Assembly: GCA_964483805.1 (NCBI GenBank) | Contig: CAZADH010000175.1 | Span: 1-12,964 of the forward strand | Reading direction: 5' to 3' | Length of the DNA stretch: 12,964 nucleotides | Origin: CAZADH01 sp964483805 | GTDB lineage: Bacteria > Muiribacteriota > Ozemobacteria > Ozemobacterales > Ozemobacteraceae | Shown: positions 7,213-12,964 of the stretch, piece after piece | Layout of the letters: each line of letters starts with the position of its first letter | How positions within the stretch are numbered: the first letter of the stretch is position 1 | Notes under the pieces: model-generated | What the model saw: the letters and a program-made list of their open reading frames with translations, nothing else | Database searches by the model: none | Told to the model about the DNA's origin: nothing | Program-made: the position numbers and the translations under genes

Positions 7213-8127
7213 TCAACGCCAGTTGAACTGGATGATGCTCGCCTGCTTGGGTTTGTCGAGCTGGTCGCCGACAAAGCGGGCCTCGTAGAACCCCGACACT
7301 TTCACGCTCTTGCGCATCGGCCCCGGCACCGAGACATCGACGAGACCGTTTTTCACCACGACCCGGCCGCTGTCGGACGCCACCCCACCGTAGATGACCT
7401 TGAACAACCCGCTGAAGCCATTGGCCATGATGCGACCGGCCCGCACAAACAGGACTTCTCGGCCTTCGAGCCCGATCTGGAACGTGGCCTCGCCTCGCCG
7501 CAGGTCAACCGGCTGGCGCAGCGGCCGGCCCCGCTTGGTGTCAACGACCACCCGATCGATCATCAACTCGGAGTCGCCGTGTAAAGTCACTGTATTGACA
7601 TTCTTACCCAGGGCAATCTGGGCGCGCCCCGTGGCCCCGGTCCGGACCAGCACCGGCGCACGCAGCACCAGCCCCGGTGTCGCCGACGACTCGTCGCCCA
7701 CCCCGGCGACCAACGAGGCATCGCGGGCATCTTTGATCGAGACCTCCTGAAAGTCGGCCGCGAAGGTCACCACCGGCCGACCGGGTGTGCCCATTCGGCT
7801 CGGCCTGGTAATGACCGGCCGTCGCGCCTGTTGCATCCGCGTGAACGTCAGGCCCAGAACGCCGATGAAAGCCAGTGCCAGCAAAGTGGCGGCAATGATC
7901 GGCGCCCAGGTGACCCGCCTTCGCGCCTCGAGCAGATGCCCGCACTCGCGACACAGACGAACGCCCGCGGGCGTGTTCTGGCCGCAGGCCGGACAGCGCA
8001 GCCAGGCACCGGCGTCGCTCGGTCCACCGCCGGTATCGGACCCGGCAGCAAACTCGTCCGATTCTTCGCCGACCGGCGCAGGATCGAGCTCCGCGTTCGT
8101 TGGTCGCTCACCATGTCCACCGTTCAT
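7213..8127 (-). CDS. Zinc-ribbon / transmembrane / FecR-like protein (paralogue 1)
   Basis: The 304-residue product has an acidic N-terminal tail, a zinc ribbon with CPAC and CREC knuckles (C45, C48, C59, C62), a basic EARRR stop, a single transmembrane helix (about 74-95), and a C-terminal domain of about 200 residues. The latter resembles the FecR family: RAQIALGKNVNTVTLHGDSE, then LRRGEATFQIGLEGREVLFV and FSGLFKVIYG with VVVKNGLVDVSV, matching the FecR pattern of dosage strands and a GxF-like turn. By the positive-inside rule the zinc ribbon is cytoplasmic and the FecR-like part periplasmic. It shares architecture and local sequence with the next gene upstream, so the two are tandem paralogues. 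No sigma factor or TonB receptor gene is nearby, so classical iron signalling is not indicated. ATG at 8127 has a poor ribosome site and a 55-nt gap upstream. Confidence 0.75.
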   Translation of the reverse strand: MNGGHGERPTNAELDPAPVGEESDEFAAGSDTGGGPSDAGAWLRCPACGQNTPAGVRLCRECGHLLEARRRVTWAPIIAATLLALAFIGVLGLTFTRMQQARRPVITRPSRMGTPGRPVVTFAADFQEVSIKDARDASLVAGVGDESSATPGLVLRAPVLVRTGATGRAQIALGKNVNTVTLHGDSELMIDRVVVDTKRGRPLRQPVDLRRGEATFQIGLEGREVLFVRAGRIMANGFSGLFKVIYGGVASDSGRVVVKNGLVDVSVPGPMRKSVKVSGFYEARFVGDQLDKPKQASIIQFNWR

Positions 8128-8182
8128 CGTGCTTCACGATACCACGGTTGCCGGGTTCGCGTCTTGCCTCGCTCGCGCACTT

Positions 8183-9022
8183 CTACAAACCGAGGGTGGC
8201 AACCGGCGAGGCCAGCACCATCCAGTCGGCGAGGGTCAACCGGGTCGTCACCGACAGGGTGCGGCCGACGAACCCGGCGCGCGAAAAATCGCCCAAGGTC
8301 GCGCGACCTCCGTTGACCGCCGCCACATGCACATAGACCCGGCCGTTGCGGCACACCACCTGCCCACGATCGGCGTTGGCTTCATACTCGATGCGTCCCT
8401 TGCCCTGCGACGGATACACGGTCATCGATCCGACCCGGACCTCGAGAACGTCGCGGCCGATCCCGCCGACATCGTAGGTCACGGCGCCACCCTGCAACAC
8501 CACACGCTGGCGTGTGACCTGCAACCGCTCGCGGTTGATCGTGAAGCGGTCGACCGCAACCGTCGTCTGTTGATCGAGCGCGAGACGGTTGAGACCATGG
8601 CCCAGACCGAGGAGCAATGCACCATCCCGGCTCGTGGTCACCACGACCGGGGGACGCAGGGTCATCGGGGCCGTTGCCGGCACCGGCGCCGCCGTGCCGA
8701 CCTGGATCACCGCTCCGGATGCCGCATGGATCTCGACCAACTCGAGGTCGTCCATGAACACCACCGCCGGCTTGGTCGAACTGAACTGGTTGAGTTCCTG
8801 GGTTCGCGTCGACAACTGCGAGCGGGACAGCGACAGACACAGCATGGTGACCGCGAGGAACACGCCCACCGCCAGCACGGCCGGCCCCAGACGCAAGCGC
8901 GCCAACATGGTCTGACCGGCGACCGCCCGACCGCAACCGGAGCAAAAACCCGACGACACCGGCGTCTCGGCGCCACAATCCATACATTGTATGTATTTCT
9001 CGCCGTTTCCGCTATTTTTCAC
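8183..9022 (-). CDS. Zinc-ribbon / transmembrane / FecR-like protein (paralogue 2)
   Basis: The 279-residue product repeats the architecture of its neighbour: zinc ribbon with CMDC and CSGC knuckles (C13, C16, C27, C30), a basic stretch, one transmembrane helix (about 45-66, LGPAVLAVGVFLAVTMLCL), then a FecR-like periplasmic domain. Counterpart stretches can be aligned by eye, for example PAVVFMDDLELVEIHAASGA against PVVTFAADFQEVSIKDARDA, and FSRAGFVG against FYEARFVG. It lacks the long acidic N-terminal tail. The start is GTG at 9022, inside the end of the beta-helix gene (11-nt overlap), with AGGG upstream, which suggests translational coupling. The zinc-ribbon codons contain a TACATTGTA palindrome. 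The FecR assignment is by pattern and less certain than for paralogue 1. Confidence 0.7.
   Translation of the reverse strand: MKNSGNGEKYIQCMDCGAETPVSSGFCSGCGRAVAGQTMLARLRLGPAVLAVGVFLAVTMLCLSLSRSQLSTRTQELNQFSSTKPAVVFMDDLELVEIHAASGAVIQVGTAAPVPATAPMTLRPPVVVTTSRDGALLLGLGHGLNRLALDQQTTVAVDRFTINRERLQVTRQRVVLQGGAVTYDVGGIGRDVLEVRVGSMTVYPSQGKGRIEYEANADRGQVVCRNGRVYVHVAAVNGGRATLGDFSRAGFVGRTLSVTTRLTLADWMVLASPVATLGL
8981..8993 (+). repeat. Extended palindrome CATACATTGTATG in FecR-like paralogue 2
   Basis: A perfect 13-nt inverted repeat around a central T. It falls in the zinc-ribbon codons (ATA CAA TGT ATG), and TACAATGTA begins at codon position 2. Confidence 0.7.
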
Positions 9023-10706
9023 GGTTGTTTCCCTGCCACCACCGTTGTCGCAGCCAGTCCCACCAGGCCACGAAGCACCAGGCGGCTTTGCGGTTGCCGC
9101 TCAGATCGCAACCATCGGCGTCGACCCGGGCACCGGGCAGCACCACGATGCCGTGTTCGCGATTGCCGCCGACGCGAACCGCATGCAGGGTCGCCACGCC
9201 ATCGCGCTCGACGATGATGCCGGCAAAGCCGTTGTCGGCAAGCTCGCCGCCATCGATGACCACTGCAGCACCCTGGCGGACATGCACGCCATCGGCCTTC
9301 GCCTGCCCGTTGATGCGACACCCATGCACCTCGAGCCGTGCGCCACCGTCGAGGCGGACGCCGTCCCCACCGTTGTCGCAGATCGCCACCGACTCACAAC
9401 GGGCCGCTCCGTCGAGCGCAATATGCACACCGTATGACACATTCGCGGCAATGCGGCCCCCGTGCACACTCGGCTGTGCGCCCGTCTCGACGCAGATTCC
9501 TTCGTGGTTGCCGACGATCTCGCAATCGGCGAGCGACGGGGCGGCGCCGGCGGCGCAGACGACCCCTGCTCCCGCCGCACCCTCGATCCGACACCGGCGC
9601 AGGGTCGGCTTCGCCCCCTCACCGATCACGACCGCCACGGGTGCCTGCCCCACGCTGATGTCACAGCGCTCGAACAGACCGGCCGCCCGCGCCTCGAGCC
9701 GCACCCCGGCTTCACCGCAGGTGGTCAGGGTGCAGTCGCGGACGGTGGGTGCCGCCCCGACACCGCACCACAGGCCGGCACCGCCGCAATTCTCGACCCG
9801 CACCGCCTGGATCGCGACATCACCGGGCCCACCCAGCGCGATACCATGACCGGCATGATCGGCCACGACGCCCCCGTCGCACCCCAGCGAACCGCCCGGC
9901 GTGACCTGAATGCCGCCCCCACCATTTGCCATTACCCGGCACTCGCGCCACTGCAACCGCCCCTCGCCGACCACGACGACGCCTGTTCCTGCCTGGTGGC
10001 TGATCTCGACATGGCGGATCTCGGCGGCACCGCGGGCACCGGCAACGACGCCGTGACCACCGTTGGCGGTGATGCGACCGCCGGCAACGACGAGCCGGGC
10101 CCGGTCGGCCACCTGCAGCGCATCACCCCGGTTCTCGCCCATCGTGCAATCATTTGTATTGACAGTGGCGCCTGAGCCCCCACGCACTCCGACCCCACAC
10201 GCCCAGATCCGGCAATCGTTCAGGTCGAGCCGGGCGCGGTCTTCGACCGTCACTGCCCCGGCCTGGGCGTCGTGGATCCGGCAACGTTCGAGGGTTGCCT
10301 CCGTCTCGGGGCCACCAAGCCAGACCCCGAGCGAACCGCCGCTGATCTCGCAATCGCGCAACACCGTGCCCGGCGCCCGCAACACCACGACCGTCCCCAC
10401 CTCGTCCTCGGCGCCGGGCAAGACGCCCGCGCCGGCGATGATCGCCAGACCGGCCAACGTCACCTCGGCGGCATCGATGCGCACGACGGGCCAGCCAACG
10501 CCCTCGAGCATCACCGTTCCCGCGGTCTCGGCGGCAATCTCGACCGAGCGGGACACCACCACCGTTTCGGGATAACGCCCGGGACGCACGACGATGCGCG
10601 AACCTGACAGCGCGCGCCGCAACGCTTCGGTCAGCGTCCGGCAGTGCCCGGACCCCGCGGGATCGACCAGCAGCGTGACGCGCGCCGGCTGCCCGGTTGC
10701 GGCCAT
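9012..10706 (-). CDS. Right-handed parallel beta-helix repeat protein with Trp-rich C-terminus
   Basis: The 564-residue product opens with a family-typical lead-in (VTLLVDPAGSGHCRTLTEAL, then IVVRPGRYPETVVV) and continues as roughly twenty coils of about 22-24 residues, with recurring patterns such as ADNGFAGIIVERDGVATL and VVCAAGAAPSLADCEIVGN. This is the pectate-lyase-like fold of NosD or PF13229-type proteins. No signal peptide is visible, so it may be cytoplasmic. The C-terminal tail WCFVAWWDWLRQRWW (543-557) carries six tryptophans and could lie on a membrane. ATG at 10706 is chosen because it comes 4 nt after the radical SAM stop and gives a clean N-terminus. A longer frame to 10793 would overlap that gene. 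No catalytic residues of polysaccharide lyases could be assigned, so a binding or scaffold role is as likely as an enzymatic one. Confidence 0.82.
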   Translation of the reverse strand: MAATGQPARVTLLVDPAGSGHCRTLTEALRRALSGSRIVVRPGRYPETVVVSRSVEIAAETAGTVMLEGVGWPVVRIDAAEVTLAGLAIIAGAGVLPGAEDEVGTVVVLRAPGTVLRDCEISGGSLGVWLGGPETEATLERCRIHDAQAGAVTVEDRARLDLNDCRIWACGVGVRGGSGATVNTNDCTMGENRGDALQVADRARLVVAGGRITANGGHGVVAGARGAAEIRHVEISHQAGTGVVVVGEGRLQWRECRVMANGGGGIQVTPGGSLGCDGGVVADHAGHGIALGGPGDVAIQAVRVENCGGAGLWCGVGAAPTVRDCTLTTCGEAGVRLEARAAGLFERCDISVGQAPVAVVIGEGAKPTLRRCRIEGAAGAGVVCAAGAAPSLADCEIVGNHEGICVETGAQPSVHGGRIAANVSYGVHIALDGAARCESVAICDNGGDGVRLDGGARLEVHGCRINGQAKADGVHVRQGAAVVIDGGELADNGFAGIIVERDGVATLHAVRVGGNREHGIVVLPGARVDADGCDLSGNRKAAWCFVAWWDWLRQRWWQGNNREK

Positions 10707-10710
10707 CCGC

Positions 10711-11643
10711 TCAAGCCCCGCCGCTCGCGTCGGGATCCTGGGCCAGAGCGTTCTCGAGGTGCAGTTCTTCGGCCAGATCGAGCACCTCACCATACTCGGC
10801 CAGGGTCACGCCGCGATCGAGCCCCGGAATCTGCGGCGCCTGGTGCGCCGGAAAGTATTGGCTCATCAGGCTGATCGAGACGGTGCGCCCGACCTCGCTG
10901 ACCAGCCAGGTCAGACTGTCGTGACTGCCCGCCTGGCCGTCCGGCAATACCAGGTGGCGAACGATCAGGCCGCGCACGGCAATCCCCGCGTCATCGACCT
11001 GCAGATGGCCGACCTGGCGATGCATCTCGCGAATCGCCGCCCGGTTGTTCTCGACGTAATCCCCGACCCCGGAAAGTCGCATGGCCACCTCGTTGTCGGC
11101 GTAGCGGATGTCGGGCAGGTAGACGTCGACGAGCCCATCGAGCAGGCGCAGCACCTCGAGCCGCTCGTAGCCCGAGGTGTTGTAGACGATCGGCAGCATC
11201 AACCCGTCTTCGAGCGCCAACGACACCGCGGCGAACAACCGGGCCACGTAGTGCGTCGGGGTGACGAAGTTCAGGTTGTGGGCGCCGCGGCGCTGCAACG
11301 TCAGCATCTCGGCGGCCAGCTCGGTGTCGGTGAGATCGCGCCCATGACGCAACTGCGAAATCGGGTAGTTCTGACAGTATTTACAATGTAAAGGACAGCC
11401 ACTGGTGAAGATCGTGCCCGAACCGCGCGTCCCCGAAATCGGCGGTTCCTCGCCGCGGTGGAGGTTGGCCGATGCCAGCCGGAACCCGGCCGGAACCCCA
11501 CAGGCCCCGAGCTTGCCCTGATCGCGACGGACATTGCATTGGCGCGGGCACAAAGTGCACGGCGATGCCAGGGCTTCGAGGGCCCGCACGCGCTCGCGCA
11601 ACAAGGTACGCCGGTTGTCGGTCCAGGGTCCGGTCGTGCTCAT
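10711..11643 (-). CDS. Radical SAM protein of the PflX/AmrS-like (pyruvate formate-lyase-activating-like) family
   Basis: The 310-residue product has the radical SAM cluster motif CPLHCKYC (C83, C87, C90), which binds a [4Fe-4S] cluster and S-adenosylmethionine. Before it is a Cys motif CTLCPRQC plus GACG (C29, C32, C36, C48), characteristic of the PflX branch. Other branch signatures are HRGEEPPISGTRGSGTIF, HNLNFVTPTHY, PIVYNTSGYE, DVYLPDIRYAD and RGLIVRHLVLPD. Members are often annotated as pyruvate formate-lyase activating enzymes, but substrates are mostly unknown, and no glycyl-radical enzyme gene is visible here. ATG at 11643 overlaps the methyltransferase stop by 4 nt (ATGA) and follows GGAGG by about 5 nt. 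The beta-helix gene starts 4 nt after its stop, so the two are very likely co-translated. Confidence 0.88.
   Translation of the reverse strand: MSTTGPWTDNRRTLLRERVRALEALASPCTLCPRQCNVRRDQGKLGACGVPAGFRLASANLHRGEEPPISGTRGSGTIFTSGCPLHCKYCQNYPISQLRHGRDLTDTELAAEMLTLQRRGAHNLNFVTPTHYVARLFAAVSLALEDGLMLPIVYNTSGYERLEVLRLLDGLVDVYLPDIRYADNEVAMRLSGVGDYVENNRAAIREMHRQVGHLQVDDAGIAVRGLIVRHLVLPDGQAGSHDSLTWLVSEVGRTVSISLMSQYFPAHQAPQIPGLDRGVTLAEYGEVLDLAEELHLENALAQDPDASGGA
11380..11392 (+). repeat. Extended palindrome TTTACAATGTAAA in the radical SAM gene
   Basis: A perfect 13-nt inverted repeat around a central A, located in the codons of the CPLHCKYC motif (TTA CAT TGT AAA). Confidence 0.7.
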
Positions 11644-12503
11644 CGCGCCTCCGGCTCCGACGTGAACCCGTGCCATTCGATCGGCGCGGCGGCGCCGGCG
11701 AACCGACGCGCCATCACCGCGAGCGCCTGCGGGTTGTTGTCGATGAGCATGAACCGGCGCCCCAACTCGAGACACGCGGCCCCCGTCGTCCCGCTGCCGG
11801 CAAAAAAGTCGAGCACCAGATCGCCGGGACGCGAAGCGGCCCTGACAATACGACGTATGACACCAAGCGGCTTCTGCGTCGGATAGCCGGTCTTTTCGCG
11901 ACCACTGGTCGGCACGATGGTGTGCCACCAGGTATCGGTGGGCGTCTTGCCGCGCGCAGCTTTTTCGGGGCCCACCAGGCCGGGCGCCAGGTAGGGGATC
12001 CGATCGAGGTCGGCATAATTGAACACGTAGTGGGCCGGATCTTTCACGTAGACGAGAATGTTGTCGTGCTTCGGCGGCCACCGTCGCCGCGTCCGCCCGC
12101 CGTAATCGTAGGCCCAGATGACCTCGTTGACAAAGGAGTCGCGGCCGAAGATGCGGTCGAGCAACACCTTGCAGTAGTGAATCTCGCGGTAGTCACCGTG
12201 AAAATACAGCGTGCCGTCGGCGGCAAGAACCCGCCGGGCCTCGTGCAGTCGCGGCTCGAGAAACCCGAGATAGTCGTCAAAGAAGTCGTCGTAGCTGCGC
12301 GATTCGAGACGGGTCGTGCGGTAACGCCGCCCGCCGAAGCCGGTGCGATCGCCGGCAGCGTCGTCGCGCGCCGTCGCGATCGGGGTGCGCTCCTGGCGGC
12401 GCCGCGTGTTGAACGGCGGATCGATATAGATCAAGCCCACCGAGCCGCCGGGGAGGGCACGCAGGATCGGCAGGTTGTCACCCAGGTAAATCGAATTGCT
12501 CAA
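11640..12503 (-). CDS. Site-specific DNA methyltransferase (beta-type motif order), TTG start
   Basis: The product (287 residues) has the amino-methyltransferase catalytic motif DPPF (28-31) near the N-terminus and the S-adenosylmethionine-binding motif FAGSG (234-238) near the C-terminus, with a putative target-recognition region between. This is the beta-class order seen in many N6-adenine and N4-cytosine DNA methyltransferases (PF01555). TGYPTQKPLGVIRRIV before the binding motif is also typical. The TTG at 12503 is chosen because GGGGAG lies about 7 nt upstream and the protein then begins MSNSIYLGDNL, right before the catalytic region. A longer open frame to 12677 overlaps the upstream gene and has implausible residues. 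No restriction endonuclease is visible, so it may be an orphan enzyme. Target sequence cannot be inferred. Confidence 0.88.
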   Translation of the reverse strand: MSNSIYLGDNLPILRALPGGSVGLIYIDPPFNTRRRQERTPIATARDDAAGDRTGFGGRRYRTTRLESRSYDDFFDDYLGFLEPRLHEARRVLAADGTLYFHGDYREIHYCKVLLDRIFGRDSFVNEVIWAYDYGGRTRRRWPPKHDNILVYVKDPAHYVFNYADLDRIPYLAPGLVGPEKAARGKTPTDTWWHTIVPTSGREKTGYPTQKPLGVIRRIVRAASRPGDLVLDFFAGSGTTGAACLELGRRFMLIDNNPQALAVMARRFAGAAAPIEWHGFTSEPEAR

Positions 12504-12549
12504 CCGCTTGCTCCCCGCCCGCGCCCGCGGCGCGCGGCCGACGCCAAGA

Positions 12550-12963
12550 TCAACCGAGCAGTTGGCGCCACACCTGTTCGCGCACCTGCTCGAACAAACG
12601 GCGCCCCTCGGCGACCTGCGCTTCGATATGTGTTCTGGTCGTCGCCGCATACTCGGGGTCGCCGACGCCACCGACATTGATCATTACGTTGTATGCCGCG
12701 CCTTCCAGCGCCGCGAAAGCTTGATGGGTGCCCACGGCCCAGTCGGTAATTGCGTTCTGGTTGACCTTGCCCACGTGGGCGGCAAACAGCCGCAACAATT
12801 GCATGGCATGCCCGACCACGGCGAGGGGTGCGTCGTTGGCGCGGCGCGTCGCCTCGGCCATCGCCTGTTTGCGCTTCGCCTTCTGTTCATCAGTGTCTTT
12901 GGGCAAGCCCATCGCGGCAAGCAGGCCCTCGCACCCTTCGGCGTCACGTTCGACGCACCACAG
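12550..12963 (-). CDS. Cyclodeaminase/cyclohydrolase family protein (FchA-like), C-terminal part
   Basis: The last 137 codons are visible; the frame is open to the right edge, so the gene starts outside the window. The sequence matches the C-terminal half of the FTCD_C / methenyl-tetrahydrofolate cyclohydrolase family: RDAEGC, then LPKDTDEQKAKRKQAMAEAT, a helical PLAVVGHAMQLLRL segment, and GAAYNVMINVGGV, with VGKVNQNAITDW between. Family members either hydrolyse 5,10-methenyl-tetrahydrofolate to 10-formyl-tetrahydrofolate or deaminate formimino-tetrahydrofolate. Which applies here cannot be told from this half. The stop is 46 nt before the methyltransferase start on the same strand. The link to one-carbon metabolism and the downstream genes is not obvious. 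Confidence 0.82.
   Translation of the reverse strand: MWCVERDAEGCEGLLAAMGLPKDTDEQKAKRKQAMAEATRRANDAPLAVVGHAMQLLRLFAAHVGKVNQNAITDWAVGTHQAFAALEGAAYNVMINVGGVGDPEYAATTRTHIEAQVAEGRRLFEQVREQVWRQLLG
12685..12693 (+). repeat. Variant TACGTTGTA, copy in the fchA-like gene
   Basis: The minus strand reads TAC AAC GTA ATG, beginning at codon position 1. GTA is an AT-rich choice for Val. Confidence 0.6.
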
Positions 12964-12964
12964 C

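Noticed and set aside
5853..7226. A 457-codon open frame on the plus strand opposite ruvA and yebC
   Set aside because: It is antisense to two strongly conserved genes. Its composition (His, Asp, Leu, Gly-rich) is typical of the mirror frame of GC-rich coding DNA, with no recognisable motifs.
7787..9217. A 476-codon plus-strand open frame opposite the FecR-like genes
   Set aside because: Mirror-frame artefact in GC-rich DNA. It is Arg/His-rich with no domain and runs across a gene junction.
9085..10600. Repetitive sequence in the beta-helix gene as a DNA tandem repeat or CRISPR-like array
   Set aside because: The periodicity is at protein level (coils of about 22-24 residues). The nucleotide units are not identical and there are no spacer-repeat alternations.
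11644..12081. N-terminal extension of the radical SAM frame by 146 codons
   Set aside because: It overlaps the methyltransferase in another frame and is low-information Arg-rich sequence. The ATG at 11643 has a strong ribosome site and ATGA coupling.
12504..12677. Longer start for the methyltransferase
   Set aside because: It would overlap the end of the fchA-like gene out of frame and add Arg/Cys-rich residues not seen in the family. The TTG at 12503 has a good ribosome site.
11472..12680. A 402-codon plus-strand open frame opposite the methyltransferase
   Set aside because: It is antisense to a well-supported enzyme with intact motifs and has no supporting features of its own.

Overview
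The window is about 13 kb of GC-rich DNA in which every supported gene lies on the minus strand, so transcription runs from high to low coordinates. A type IV pilus gene (pilM), a SpoIID/LytB protein, membrane-anchored FecR-like proteins and a complete yebC-ruvA-ruvB block point to a bacterium that is probably Gram-negative. The sequence does not fix the phylum. Myxococcota-like bacteria or an uncultured GC-rich lineage would both fit, but that is a guess. I see no rRNA, tRNA, CRISPR array, insertion sequence or integrase, so this looks like chromosomal core and accessory DNA rather than a mobile element.

In the order of transcription, the right-hand block (12964 to 7213) holds the end of a cyclodeaminase/cyclohydrolase-family gene (fchA-like), a DNA methyltransferase with a likely TTG start, a PflX/AmrS-like radical SAM protein, a large right-handed beta-helix protein with a Trp-rich tail, and two paralogous zinc-ribbon / single-TM / FecR-like proteins. 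Spacings are tight: 46 nt gap, 4 nt overlap, 4 nt gap, 11 nt overlap, 55 nt gap. The block therefore reads as one operon. Its last three genes look like an undescribed envelope-associated module.

The middle block (7162 to 798) starts from a plausible sigma70 promoter and a GC-rich hairpin just upstream of yebC. It continues through ruvA, ruvB (with a long extra N-terminus), a 40-residue single-TM protein, queH, a secreted or anchored Cys-containing hypothetical protein, and a SpoIID/LytB protein whose domain is split by about 320 low-complexity residues. Several junctions overlap by one base, which suggests translational coupling. The ruvC gene usually found between yebC and ruvA is missing.

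The left edge holds the first 195 codons of pilM, preceded by a near-consensus sigma54 promoter in a 212-nt AT-richer intergenic region.

The most striking non-gene signal is a dispersed short palindrome, TACATTGTA (TACA-N-TGTA), with four exact copies and two TACGTTGTA copies in 13 kb of GC-rich DNA. The copies lie in six different genes, in all three codon frames, and force AT-rich synonymous codons. This implies selection on the DNA itself.
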